DNA of 64,000 nt from Agaribacter marinus (lineage in GTDB: Bacteria; Pseudomonadota; Gammaproteobacteria; Enterobacterales; Alteromonadaceae): the NCBI RefSeq assembly GCF_030160655.1, contig NZ_BSOT01000005.1:1197546-1261545 (forward strand). Reading direction: 5' to 3'. How positions within the stretch are numbered: the stretch's first letter is position 1; every line of letters starts with the position of its first letter. Below are positions 1-8,653 of the stretch, one piece after another. Position numbers and translations under genes: made by a program. The notes below the pieces were generated by a model. That model was not told where the DNA came from. It did not search any database and saw only the letters and a list, made by a program, of their open reading frames with translations.

Positions 1-1326
1 TTTACCGTTAAACTCAAATTTGTCCAACTGCTTGATTTTAAGCATATGTTTAGTTTGCTTAAGAACAGTAAAGAAGACGACGAAGCAGGTATCAGCTCAT
101 TCCAAGCCCTATGCACAAGTTTATCTGCTCGCGTAGGCACCGGTAATTTAGCCGGCGTTGCAGTTGCTATATCCTTAGGGGGCGCAGGCGCTATTTTTTG
201 GATGTGGGTCATTGCGTTTTTAGGGATGGCGACCGGCTATGCCGAAAGCGTACTAGGGCAAACCTATAAAATACGAGATGCTAATGGCCAATACCGTGGT
301 GGTCCTGCATATTACATAAAACAAGGCTTAAAAAACTCTTGGTTTTCTATTCTTTTCGCGCTTTGTTTATTTTTCGGCTATGGCTTCGTATTTAGCGCAG
401 TTCAAGCGAACACAATTACCGATGCAATTAACAATAGTTATGGCATACCCACCCACTACACCGGTATTGTCATTGCCGTCGTTGCTGGGCTTATCGTTAT
501 TGGCGGCCTGCGCGCCATTGCGAAGTTTGCAGAATGGGTGGTGCCTTTTATGGGGATTGCCTATGTACTCGTCGCTCTCACCATCACAATCATCAATATT
601 CAGTTGTTACCTGGTGTACTATCAGACATTTTTATGTCGGCGTTTGGTTTACAGGAAGCGGCGGCAGGCGCATTCGCCGCCGCGGTTAAAAATGGTATTC
701 AACGCGGTTTATATTCTAATGAGGCGGGTTCAGGTAGTGTGCCCCAAGCCGCTGCTAGTGCGTCTCCTGCGCCTAATCACCCAGTATCTCAAGGCTATAT
801 CCAAATGCTAGGTGTGTTCTTCGACACAATGATTCTGTGTACTGCAACAGCCTTCATTATCCTATTGGGTACAGACACTTCAATTGGCGAAATGCAAGGG
901 ATTCAGCTAACGCAACTCGCGATGGAAAATCACTTAGGCAGCATGGGCGCTGATTTTGTGGCCGCAGCCATCGGCTTTTTTGCCTTTACGTCAGTCGTCG
1001 CGAATTACGCATATGGTGAGAGTAACCTGCATTTATTTAAACTTGATAACAAAGTTGGAAAATCAGTGTTTACTGCAGGCTATTTAATGATGATTGTATG
1101 GGGCTCAATGGCGGAACTTCCCGTGGTATGGGCGATGGCCGACATGGCCTTGGGTTTGATGACAGTAGTAAATGTTATTGCCATTCTATTGCTAACCCCT
1201 ACCGTGATAGCCGTCACTAAAGATTATCAAGAAAAACGCAAAGCACAAAAAACAATTACTTTCGATGAAAATGACTGTGAGATCCAAGGAGAATTAGAAG
1301 AGACGATTTGGAAAGGCAAGGTGTAA
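1..1326 (+). CDS. Alanine/glycine:sodium symporter (AGCS family), 5' truncated
   Basis: Inner-membrane sodium-coupled symporter of the AGCS (AlsT/DagA) family, importing alanine or glycine. The reading frame is already open at base 1 and reads FTVKLKFVQ before the first ATG at position 46, which matches the usual family text ahead of the second membrane segment, so the true start lies upstream of the window. Visible family signatures are GTGNLAGVAVAISLGGAGA (about residues 47-65 of this piece) and GSGSVPQAAASA, which belong to the conserved AGCS core, and about eight hydrophobic helices follow. The C-terminus is a short charged cytoplasmic tail. The next gene runs on the opposite strand. Family assignment is firm; the substrate is inferred from family only. 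Confidence 0.93.
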   Translation, partial: FTVKLKFVQLLDFKHMFSLLKNSKEDDEAGISSFQALCTSLSARVGTGNLAGVAVAISLGGAGAIFWMWVIAFLGMATGYAESVLGQTYKIRDANGQYRGGPAYYIKQGLKNSWFSILFALCLFFGYGFVFSAVQANTITDAINNSYGIPTHYTGIVIAVVAGLIVIGGLRAIAKFAEWVVPFMGIAYVLVALTITIINIQLLPGVLSDIFMSAFGLQEAAAGAFAAAVKNGIQRGLYSNEAGSGSVPQAAASASPAPNHPVSQGYIQMLGVFFDTMILCTATAFIILLGTDTSIGEMQGIQLTQLAMENHLGSMGADFVAAAIGFFAFTSVVANYAYGESNLHLFKLDNKVGKSVFTAGYLMMIVWGSMAELPVVWAMADMALGLMTVVNVIAILLLTPTVIAVTKDYQEKRKAQKTITFDENDCEIQGELEETIWKGKV

Positions 1327-1428
1327 GTCAAACAACCAAGTATGGAAGCGTGATGGATGACCACTATCATGAGTGAAATGACGCCCGGTTTCATTGTATG
1401 TAATAAACTACATTTTCTTAGTGATCGG

Positions 1429-1947
1429 CTAATTTAACTTCAACAACTTTTGTTGTTGAAGCTTTAAATAAGGTAAGTACTCGTTTATTTTATCTAAACA
1501 TTTGACCTCTGCGAGGGCAACTTTTTTCATATCCTGAAGCAATACTGTTTCAGCCTTTTCACATTTTTCCCTAAATGAATTATATGCATTGAGTCCGTCA
1601 CGTAAAATTTCGACGCCATCTACAAACTTAATTACCATACCTTGTTTAAATGCATTGCAACTTTTAATGGGATACGTTTTTATATAGTCATCACGGTTGC
1701 TATAGCTAATAGTATTACAATGTGACTCCATCAGCTTTTTAATAACTTGCTTCCCCCAATGTCTAACTACTGATTCGGAGTAATCTTCTGAATATATTAT
1801 TGACATGTTTGATTGTTTAAACCACGACGCAATTTCTACATGATTGTTCAGCTCACTGCTCCTGCTAAATTTTTCAAACGCGTTGGATACCCACTTTGAT
1901 CCTGTCAGCTGACTCAATGCATCAAAGTAATCCTGTTGGTTATATGT
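1429..1947 (-). pseudogene. C-terminal remainder of the M1-like peptidase, after an in-frame TGA
   Basis: This stretch continues in exactly the same frame as the peptidase piece at 1948-3171, separated from it only by a TGA codon at 1948-1950. Reading through gives ...NLED-stop-TYNQQDYFDALSQ..., a natural continuation, followed by about 160 residues with no other stop, rich in charged helices. A TTG at 1915-1917 could in principle initiate a separate 162-residue protein, but there is no clear ribosome binding site and no signal sequence, so it is better read as the severed C-terminal domain. Together the pieces would make about 580 residues. It could be a real nonsense mutation, a strain-specific lesion or a sequencing error; the frame itself is intact. 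Confidence 0.7.
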
Positions 1948-3171
1948 TCAATCTTCAAGGTTGGCACTAAAAATATGCTTCCAAACATCAAAAATAGATT
2001 TATTCTCATCGTTCTTTTTCACAGCGACATGACTTGCCAAGCCCATAACTGCTCCACAAGTATAATAGTTGCGGTAGCGCCAAAGCTTCGCTGATTGCTC
2101 CAACGATTCTTCACCTTTGTTTAAAACACAACTATTTACAGCGTTCTCAAATTTTTGAACCACCTGCCCCGGACTTATCAATCCGAATTCCAACATGGCA
2201 AAATTAGCGAATGTGTCAGCCCCTCCCTCATGCATCCAGGCATGTTCTTGTTCTTCGTTAGAGAACATTTGTCCATTCCAAAAATGAGCAGATTCATGCG
2301 CTAAAAAATGAAACAACTTATTAAATTGCGTTACATTTTCAGACTGCCAACGTTGACCATTAATCGTCAGTTGCACTAACCCATCCAATGTTCCACCACT
2401 ATAATTTGAGTAATCGCCATTCACCTGATCATAGTTAAAAAATACAACCGGTTTGAAGCTCAATGATTGCCCAGTTTTGGACGTGTAAAAATCAAAAAGT
2501 TTTGGAAAATATGTCTTAGTATTTTGCCAAACCCATTTAGGTAAGGAGGGATCTACAATGGCAATCATATTTTCATTTTCAATGGGTTTTATGTTACCGA
2601 AATATATATAAGTACCCTGGCCTTCTGAGAGCCAATCTGCCTCACCTTTATAGCTTTTTCCGAGAAAAGTAATATGTTGTTCAGGACTATAGAAATGGAA
2701 TACTGTGCCCCTAAATGATAGACCAATAGGGCTAACAGTTTCATTTTCAATTATATTGGGGCCTAGCGTAAAATGATTGGTATACAGCAACACACTGCCA
2801 TCTGTATATTTAATATTGTGAGTATAATCTTTTTGAATAACGTCATAGTAAGAAGAAAAGTTAATCGTTAGCGAATTAAATTTACTGCCATCCACACTTC
2901 TGATCAGCAGCACATCTCCGTTTTTGTCCCACATGAATTTTGACTCATCTATTTTATATAATTCCCTTCGGTCAAAATTACTACGTCTATTAAATGCGAT
3001 ATGATCTACCTGAAAAGGTAATGCATATCGAACTTTCCATGCATCTGAATCCTGCTGATAATGTACATGAATATGCAACTGATAATCGTTGACAGATGCG
3101 GCAGCACTAGCAGCTAAAAAGGGTACCAAACTCCAAAAAAGCACATACATTAGTTTATGCTTGTTCCCCAT
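1948..3171 (-). CDS. Secreted M1-like (gluzincin) metallopeptidase, prematurely terminated
   Basis: A zinc peptidase exported by an N-terminal signal sequence (hydrophobic residues about 8-25, ending near ASAAASV). The zinc site is HESAH at about residues 293-297, followed 18 residues later by the Glu of WMHEGGAD, which is the HExxH-x18-E spacing of M1 aminopeptidases; the conserved start of the downstream helix (TFANFAML) is also present. The first 280 residues are beta-rich, as in the N-terminal domain of such proteins. The frame ends at a TGA (1948-1950), but the same frame stays open for another 172 codons, so the C-terminal helical domain is cut off. The catalytic centre is complete in this piece; whether a truncated protein is stable is unknown. 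It is transcribed divergently from the PadR gene. Confidence 0.75.
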   Translation of the reverse strand: MGNKHKLMYVLFWSLVPFLAASAAASVNDYQLHIHVHYQQDSDAWKVRYALPFQVDHIAFNRRSNFDRRELYKIDESKFMWDKNGDVLLIRSVDGSKFNSLTINFSSYYDVIQKDYTHNIKYTDGSVLLYTNHFTLGPNIIENETVSPIGLSFRGTVFHFYSPEQHITFLGKSYKGEADWLSEGQGTYIYFGNIKPIENENMIAIVDPSLPKWVWQNTKTYFPKLFDFYTSKTGQSLSFKPVVFFNYDQVNGDYSNYSGGTLDGLVQLTINGQRWQSENVTQFNKLFHFLAHESAHFWNGQMFSNEEQEHAWMHEGGADTFANFAMLEFGLISPGQVVQKFENAVNSCVLNKGEESLEQSAKLWRYRNYYTCGAVMGLASHVAVKKNDENKSIFDVWKHIFSANLED

Positions 3172-3421
3172 TATTACTTCCTTTTAATGTCAACTTAACT
3201 AATTGATATCATAATAGATTATTTAGCAAGATAATTTCAACTTTCAACACTTCACCCGAAGATATTCACGCTTGAAAAAGAATACGATAAACACTCTCAA
3301 GTTGAGTATCCATATAATTCAAATCAAGATAAGTCAAATCAAGCGCAGCTTGATAGCTTACATTGCTTAGTATATTTGGCTCTATCCCCTTAAACCAATT
3401 TACTCTACAAAATAAAATATA

Positions 3422-3453
3422 TTGACATTACAAAAATATCCTCTACATTGTAG
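3422..3453 (+). promoter_or_regulatory. Likely promoter and operator of the PadR gene
   Basis: The 326-base gap between the divergent peptidase and PadR genes (3172-3497) carries no gene. It holds a TTGACA box at 3422-3427 and, 16 bases on, TACATT as a -10-like box. The 11-bp palindrome CTACA-T-TGTAG (3443-3453) overlaps the -10 box and is a candidate autoregulatory PadR site. The rest of the gap is AT-rich with no further structure that I can support. Confidence 0.45.
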
Positions 3454-3497
3454 TTATTAATTCTAAATATCATCATTGACTAAATTTTAGGTAAGGC

Positions 3498-3845
3498 ATG
3501 TCAGATAAAGAAAAATTCTTGGGTGAGTTTGAACAGTTTGTTTTGCTATCAATTTTAAAATTAGGCGAAAACGCTTATGGCAGCGCTATTCGTATACTAT
3601 TAGCTGAGGCGGTAAGCAGGGATGTAACCATAGGTGCATTATATACCACCCTTGAACGACTCGAGAAAAAAGGCCTTCTTACTAGCAAAATGGGCGAAGT
3701 AACGCCAGAGCGAGGTGGCAGAGCAAAGAAGTACTTTACGCTTACTGCACAGGGCAATCGGGCACTCAAACGCAGTAAAGATGCACTTACCAATATGTGG
3801 CAAGGCTTGAGCATATGCAATCAGCATGGAGTTAGTAGCCGATGA
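3498..3845 (+). CDS. PadR family transcriptional regulator
   Basis: A small winged-helix repressor of the PadR family, 115 residues. The pattern FEQFVLLSILKLGENAYGSAI, then IGALYTTLERLEKKGLLTS and GRAKKYFTLTAQG is the standard PadR recognition helix and wing. It lacks the long C-terminal coiled coil of PadR-s1 proteins, so it belongs to the short subfamily that usually regulates a neighbouring membrane protein or ABC permease. A GTAAGGC sequence precedes the ATG by a few bases. Its stop codon overlaps the start of the next gene by 4 bp, so the two are translationally coupled and the partner is probably its regulated target or effector. The ligand is unknown. Confidence 0.9.
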   Translation: MSDKEKFLGEFEQFVLLSILKLGENAYGSAIRILLAEAVSRDVTIGALYTTLERLEKKGLLTSKMGEVTPERGGRAKKYFTLTAQGNRALKRSKDALTNMWQGLSICNQHGVSSR

Positions 3846-4510
3846 ATTCAGTCAATCCAATCAGACGAGTAGGTCCTCCTAAATTAATTGAAAAATTTTT
3901 ACATTGGAGTTTACCTCCAGAACTGAAAGACCCTGTATTAGGAGATTTAGCAGAAGAATACCTGCAGCTAGTAGCCATCCAACCATTAAAGGCTAATTAT
4001 TGGTACACACGCCAAGCAATGTGCACCAGTTTGCAATTTTTAACCAAAACCAAAAGGGGTTTGATTATGTTTTTACTCGGAATTTTAGTATTCATTGGGA
4101 TATCACTTTTAGCAATGATTCTAGGGGGTGAAATAAGCATGTATAGCAACGTCCCCTCATTTCTAATGGTTATTCCTCCTGCATTAATAATTACCATAGC
4201 GGCTACGTCAAAAGAGTCACGAAAAAATGCTTTTGCATTGCTAATAAATGAAGACTTGTCTCTTGTGAAAATCGAACTAAGAGCGGCAAAACATGTTTTC
4301 TTAACGTTTGGGAATTTGTCCTTACTGATGGGTTGGATAGGCGTACTAATAGGCGCTATTGCTATGGCCTCAAATATCGATGATCTATCTTACTTTGGTC
4401 CAGCCTTTGCTGTTTGTATTTTAACAATTTTTTATGGTTTTTTTATTAAAGGCTTATGTTACGCCGCAGAATCAAAAATCCAGTTTAAAATTATTAGTCA
4501 GGGCGAATAA
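3842..4510 (+). CDS. Permease-prefix-domain membrane protein, partner of PadR
   Basis: A 222-residue membrane protein. Residues about 10-65 (LIEKFLHWSLPPELKDPVLGDLAEEYLQL and following) match the permease prefix domain 2 type, which in many bacteria is fused to the N-terminus of large FtsX/MacB-like ABC permeases encoded next to a PadR gene. Here the protein has only about four or five hydrophobic helices after the prefix (near residues 75-100, 105-120, 155-180 and 190-205) and then ends; there is no FtsX permease or ATPase nearby. It may be a stand-alone sensor-like membrane protein or a reduced relative of those transporters. A hairpin TCAGGGC/GCCCTGA (4498-4517) spans its stop codon. Confidence 0.6.
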   Translation: MNSVNPIRRVGPPKLIEKFLHWSLPPELKDPVLGDLAEEYLQLVAIQPLKANYWYTRQAMCTSLQFLTKTKRGLIMFLLGILVFIGISLLAMILGGEISMYSNVPSFLMVIPPALIITIAATSKESRKNAFALLINEDLSLVKIELRAAKHVFLTFGNLSLLMGWIGVLIGAIAMASNIDDLSYFGPAFAVCILTIFYGFFIKGLCYAAESKIQFKIISQGE

Positions 4511-4608
4511 GCCCTGATAGATCTAGATAATATTTTCTAAACGTGTGGTTGAATGTCGCTCACACGCCGAGGGTAACTCGTTAGAGTAGACCTAAATAGT
4601 TGAAGAAA

Positions 4609-4626
4609 GCACTAAAATTAGTGCCC
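4609..4626 (-). terminator. Probable terminator downstream of xthA
   Basis: A perfect 7-bp inverted repeat GCACTAA-AA-TTAGTGC lies just past the 3' end of the exonuclease III gene on the minus strand and is followed on that strand by a short T-rich run (TTTCTTC). It is a weak but well placed intrinsic terminator. Confidence 0.45.
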
Positions 4627-4629
4627 CTC

Positions 4630-5391
4630 TCAAGCAAGTGAAACACTCACAGGGCAGTGATCCGAACCATAGATATCATTGTGAATATCAGCATTTGCGA
4701 TACTGTCTTTTAACTGTGGTGATACCAAAAAGTAATCAATTCTCCAGCCTACGTTGCGCTCTCGCGCGCCTGCGCGATAGCTCCACCACGTATATTTAGC
4801 CTCCTCTGGATGCAACATGCGAAATGAGTCGATAAATCCTGCCTGAGTAAGGTTATCAATACCATCGATCTCTTCCTGCATGTAGCCGGCACTTTTATTA
4901 TAATTAGGCTTAGGACGTGCCAAATCAATATCCTTGTGAGCCACATTTAAATCACCGCAAACTACAACAGGTTTAGTTTGTTCAAGTACTTTAAGATACT
5001 GCAAGAACGCTACGTCCCACTGTTGACGATAAGCCAAACGTTTCAACGCACTGCCCGAATTTGGTGTATATACAGTGACTAGGTAAAAGTTATCAAATTC
5101 TGCACACAGTACTCTACCTTCTTGATCGTGTTCTTCTATTTGAATGTCTCGGGTAACATTCAACGGTTTTTTGCGCGTAATAATCGCAGTGCCTGAATAG
5201 CCTTTTTTTACCGCAGAATTAGTAAAGATGTCATATCCTTGTAGGTCAACTAATGCCTCTAGTACTTGATCATCTTGCGCTTTGGTTTCTTGTAGACAAA
5301 GTACATCACAATCGAGTTGAGCAAACGACGCCAAAAAATCCTTTTTCATTACAGCCCTTACGCCATTTACGTTCCATGACACCATTTTCAT
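4630..5391 (-). CDS. xthA: Exodeoxyribonuclease III (ExoA/XthA type)
   Basis: Class II AP endonuclease and 3'-5' exonuclease of base excision repair. The start at 5391 is chosen because it opens with MKMVSWNVNGVRAV, the family N-terminus, and has a GGGG-type ribosome binding site a few bases ahead; upstream in-frame codons add a non-homologous 23-residue tail. Catalytic motifs are all present: LQETK (metal Glu), VYTPNS (Tyr), GDLNVAH (Asp and Asn), GWRIDYFLVS (Asp) and GSDHCPVS (Asp-His). At 253 residues it has normal length. It is closer to the ExoA/Nape-like subgroup, with its YTWWSYR loop, than to E. coli XthA in wording. It is flanked by genes on the opposite strand, so it is monocistronic. 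Confidence 0.92.
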   Translation of the reverse strand: MKMVSWNVNGVRAVMKKDFLASFAQLDCDVLCLQETKAQDDQVLEALVDLQGYDIFTNSAVKKGYSGTAIITRKKPLNVTRDIQIEEHDQEGRVLCAEFDNFYLVTVYTPNSGSALKRLAYRQQWDVAFLQYLKVLEQTKPVVVCGDLNVAHKDIDLARPKPNYNKSAGYMQEEIDGIDNLTQAGFIDSFRMLHPEEAKYTWWSYRAGARERNVGWRIDYFLVSPQLKDSIANADIHNDIYGSDHCPVSVSLA

Positions 5392-5634
5392 TCTGTTTTC
5401 CCCTTTCATGACTCTTAAGTATTCAATAAATAATCTAATCATGAAAGGGTAGCAAATCAAACGCTAAACTACGACCAAGATCGAATACCAATCGTACGAA
5501 ACATACCGAGACACGCAAGCAAATCGACACGCTATCAATTTATTGAGTGGTTGATATACTATTTAATCCGAATTCGGGAAATTTAAGCAATTTCTACATT
5601 CCATATAAAAATAACAATAAACCGGCAGGTAAAA

Positions 5635-6927
5635 ATGAAAACCAAGACTTCCTACTTAAAGAGAACCTTAACAACTCTTTTAATCATAGCAACTACCTAT
5701 ACGATTGCCGCTTCTGCTAGCGCAGAAACAACGCAGGTTTATGCAGATGCTATGCTTGACGTTAACTCTGGCAAGCTGCTCAAGCGACCGTTAATTACCA
5801 TTAAAGACGGTATCATTACCAACATCGACACAAAACAGTCAAGCGTACCGGAAGGCACCATTGATTTGTCAGGACACACTATAATGCCGGGCTTGATGGA
5901 TATGCATGTGCACTTAACCTCTGACGCCGAACAACACGGGTACAAGCGACTTGCGTCTTCCCTACCCCGCGTAACGTTAACCGGCGTTAAACATGCCAAA
6001 CGTACCTTAATGGCGGGCTTTACTACTGTACGAAATGTAGGTGCGCCAGGCTTTGCCGATGTCGCCCTGCGTGACGCAATTGCCGACGGCGATATTCTAG
6101 GCCCACGAATGTTTGTCGCTGGACGCTCGATAGGTGTTACTGGCGGGCATTGTGACAATAATTTATTGCCACACCTTTACAAAGTAAAATCAGGCGGTGT
6201 TGCAGATGGCCCTTGGGCAATGCGGGAAAAAGTCAGGGAGAACATTAAATATGGCGCAAATGTTATTAAATTTTGCGCCACAGGCGGTGTGTTGTCTAAG
6301 GGCACTAAAGTCGGTGTACAACAACTCGCTTTTGAAGAAATGCAAGCACTGATTGAAGAAGCGCATATGCGCGGACTTACCGTAGCCGCCCATGCTCACG
6401 GTACTGAGGGTATCCTCACCGCGATTAAAGCTGGGGTCGATTCAATTGAACATGCAAGTTTTCTCAATGATGAAGCAATAAAACTGGCGAAAAAAATGGG
6501 GACGTATTTTTCGATGGATGTATATGTGACTGAATACATTCTGGGCGAAGGTGAAAAAGCCGGGATACTGGAAGAAAGTTTGGCCAAAGAACGAACCGTG
6601 GGTAAAAAGCAACGAGATAACTTTCGCAAAGCGGTAAAAGCAGGCGTTAACATGGTATTTGGTAGTGACGCAGGGGTTTACCCACATGGTGACAACCCTA
6701 AGCAATTTTCACGTATGGTTAAATTTGGCATGACACCTTTGCAGGCCATTCAAGCGGCCACAATAAACCCAGCAAAATTATTAAAACAAAGCAAATCACT
6801 GGGCTCAATTGAGGTCGGGAAAATGGCTGATATTGTCGCAGTAAAAGGGAATCCACTGGACAATATCGAAATACTCGAAGACGTTAAATTTGTAATGAAA
6901 CAAGGTGCCGTTTTCAAAGCCTTATAG
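5635..6927 (+). CDS. Secreted metal-dependent amidohydrolase
   Basis: An exported member of the amidohydrolase superfamily related to imidazolonepropionase and the Xaa-Arg/Xaa-Pro dipeptidase (prolidase-like) group. A signal peptide covers about residues 1-30 (ending ASASA). Metal ligands are visible: HVH at residues 91-93, Lys212 in VIKFCATGG (the carbamylated bridging lysine position), His253 and His255 in AAHAHG, His273 in SIEHASF, and Asp345 in FGSDAG. The final block GSIEVGKMADIVAVKGNPL is the usual C-terminal beta-sandwich return. At 430 residues it is full length. A GGCAGGT ribosome binding site lies just ahead of the ATG. It converges with the beta-lactamase gene. A periplasmic dipeptidase role is an inference. 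Confidence 0.88.
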   Translation: MKTKTSYLKRTLTTLLIIATTYTIAASASAETTQVYADAMLDVNSGKLLKRPLITIKDGIITNIDTKQSSVPEGTIDLSGHTIMPGLMDMHVHLTSDAEQHGYKRLASSLPRVTLTGVKHAKRTLMAGFTTVRNVGAPGFADVALRDAIADGDILGPRMFVAGRSIGVTGGHCDNNLLPHLYKVKSGGVADGPWAMREKVRENIKYGANVIKFCATGGVLSKGTKVGVQQLAFEEMQALIEEAHMRGLTVAAHAHGTEGILTAIKAGVDSIEHASFLNDEAIKLAKKMGTYFSMDVYVTEYILGEGEKAGILEESLAKERTVGKKQRDNFRKAVKAGVNMVFGSDAGVYPHGDNPKQFSRMVKFGMTPLQAIQAATINPAKLLKQSKSLGSIEVGKMADIVAVKGNPLDNIEILEDVKFVMKQGAVFKAL

Positions 6928-6954
6928 CGTTGTCTACGTATGCAAATTTAGGTG

Positions 6955-7869
6955 CTATTTTTGCTCATCGTCGAGACGACGCATTAACATTTTTGACACC
7001 TTTTTTGCATATGAAGGGCAACCATCAACCCTAAGTAGATTACCTTCATTTACTAGACGTTTACGCATCTGAGATGACGAAGGATGCGTAGACAACAAGA
7101 TGTCACAATCCAGCGTAGCAAGTTTATCGAAACTTTGTTTAAAAAAAGATACGTAGATCGGGTGGTCACTAAAGCGATATTCATGACTGCTAACGGCAGA
7201 CAAACTGTCTGCAAAGACCAACGACAAACAATCTTCGCCCTGACATGATTCCCACTGCCAACTCACCGCGCCAGGCGTGTGTCCTGGCGTAAAAATTGGT
7301 ATTAGCGACAAATTCCCAAGTGTAACAGCTTCCCATTCGTTTAAAATACCATCCACGTTTACCGCAGGAAAAGGGTCATGCATACCAAACTGGGGGTCGG
7401 CTTCGGCAATAACGCCAGTTCGAAGCACTGGCGCAGCCTTAGACGAAGACAAAAGTTTAGCGCCGCTGAGCTGTTGCAATTTTGCTAAGCCAGCAGCATG
7501 ATCAAAATGCTCATGAGTATTCAATAAAATTTTAATATCTTTGAGCGCAAAACCAAGCGCTTCGATGTTATTTGCGATGACATCTGCACCCGCTTCAGTA
7601 GCCCCATCAATAAGTATGTGGCCTTCTTTACCGACAACTAAAATGGCGGTAATACCACATGTGCCCACATAGTAACTATTGCCATATATACGAAATGGTG
7701 GCCCTTGCTTGTCCCAATCATCCCAATCTGTGCAGTCATTAACCCACTGAGAAGATGGAGCAGGCGGCATAACGACATTTGTTGGCGCAGAGCACCCCCA
7801 ACCAGCGAGTACAAATATAACGCAAATAACGCGGCTAAAATTCGTCATTTTAAAAGAACATTTGTGCAA
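6955..7869 (-). CDS. Subclass B3 metallo-beta-lactamase
   Basis: A periplasmic zinc enzyme that opens beta-lactam rings. The zinc motif THEHFDHAAG gives His119, His121, Asp123 and His124; the remaining ligands are His197 in TPGHTPGAVSW and His262 in LLSTHPS. The residue in the class B1/B2 Cys position is Ser, in ADSLSAVS, as in B3 enzymes, and the segment FRIYGNSYYVGTCGITAIL is the typical B3 N-terminal text. The start is a TTG at 7867-7869 with AAGGA about 7 bases upstream; an internal ATG 7 codons in has no such site. The N-terminus is a hydrophobic signal ending near GWGCS, possibly a poor lipobox. There is no mobile element nearby, so it looks like a resident chromosomal gene. Substrate range cannot be read from sequence. 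Confidence 0.88.
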   Translation of the reverse strand: MHKCSFKMTNFSRVICVIFVLAGWGCSAPTNVVMPPAPSSQWVNDCTDWDDWDKQGPPFRIYGNSYYVGTCGITAILVVGKEGHILIDGATEAGADVIANNIEALGFALKDIKILLNTHEHFDHAAGLAKLQQLSGAKLLSSSKAAPVLRTGVIAEADPQFGMHDPFPAVNVDGILNEWEAVTLGNLSLIPIFTPGHTPGAVSWQWESCQGEDCLSLVFADSLSAVSSHEYRFSDHPIYVSFFKQSFDKLATLDCDILLSTHPSSSQMRKRLVNEGNLLRVDGCPSYAKKVSKMLMRRLDDEQK

Positions 7870-8104
7870 GATATTTCCTTATGCAAACTTCACTATTTAA
7901 TTCAAAGAATAACCTCGTCCTTAAGTTTATTCAACGAAAGACACGTCAATTATCTATTGTGAAAATCAAAATTTAAGGAGATTGTCATTTGGGACGATAT
8001 ATGATTATCGAAACGTTAAAATAATCCAATAGACGGGCGTATTTGGAACGAAAAACGATGCTACGTTATATGTAAGCATGACCAACTAATTAAGAGGATA
8101 CACC

Positions 8105-8650
8105 ATGCAAGGCTCAATATTTACAGCTTTTTCAGACATGATAATTGAAAAAATGGGAATGGAGCAATGGAATGAACTACTCGAAAAAACTGAACCCGCG
8201 TCACAAGGGTTTTATACCACTGGTGAGCAATACGAAGATAGCGAACTCGTAAACATGGTTGTGGCGCTTTCAGAAAAAACAGGCATTGAAGCTCCCAAGT
8301 TAATTCAAGCGTTTGGACAATATTTATTCGATTCGCTATATGAAAACTGCCCCACAGACGTATCCAATATCACAGAACTTCGCGAATTCTTATTGTCAAT
8401 TCATGACGTTATTCACGTAGAAGTCAAACGCCTACACCCCACCGCTTACTTACCCAAGTTTGAATACGAAGACGGCGACAACAACGATCTCATTATGTAC
8501 TACAGCTCTAAGCGTAAACTGTGCCATGCCAGCATAGGCTTAATATATGGCGCAGCCAATAAATTTAAAGAGAAAGTCGACGTAATGCACCCCGAATGTA
8601 TGCATGATGGCAAGGACCGCTGTAAGCTAATCGTCAAATTCAAGGGGTAG
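8105..8650 (+). CDS. hnoX: H-NOX heme nitric oxide-binding sensor protein
   Basis: A cytosolic haem protein of the H-NOX (HNOB) family that senses NO and controls a partner kinase. The proximal haem ligand is His100 in SIHDVIHVEV; the haem-propionate motif Y-x-S-x-R is Tyr133, Ser135 and Arg137 in YSSKRKLC. The structural zinc site known from Shewanella/Vibrio H-NOX is intact: Cys140, His162, Cys165 and Cys173. The distal pocket shows no obvious H-bonding Tyr, in keeping with NO-selective proteobacterial members. At 181 residues it is full length. GAGGATACACC precedes the ATG. It is followed after 3 bp by a histidine kinase, the usual HnoK partner, so the two form an operon. Confidence 0.95.
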   Translation: MQGSIFTAFSDMIIEKMGMEQWNELLEKTEPASQGFYTTGEQYEDSELVNMVVALSEKTGIEAPKLIQAFGQYLFDSLYENCPTDVSNITELREFLLSIHDVIHVEVKRLHPTAYLPKFEYEDGDNNDLIMYYSSKRKLCHASIGLIYGAANKFKEKVDVMHPECMHDGKDRCKLIVKFKG

Positions 8651-8653
8651 GCT

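Noticed and set aside
380-811. 143-residue frame on the same strand within the symporter
   Set aside because: It is out of phase inside the clearly conserved AGCS gene.
1948-1950. TGA as a selenocysteine or pyrrolysine-like recoding site
   Set aside because: The flanking residues (NLED, TYNQ) are not a redox motif and no SECIS-like hairpin follows; a nonsense change is simpler.
5739-6158. 139-residue minus-strand frame in the amidohydrolase gene
   Set aside because: Antisense shadow of a gene with a full set of metal ligands.
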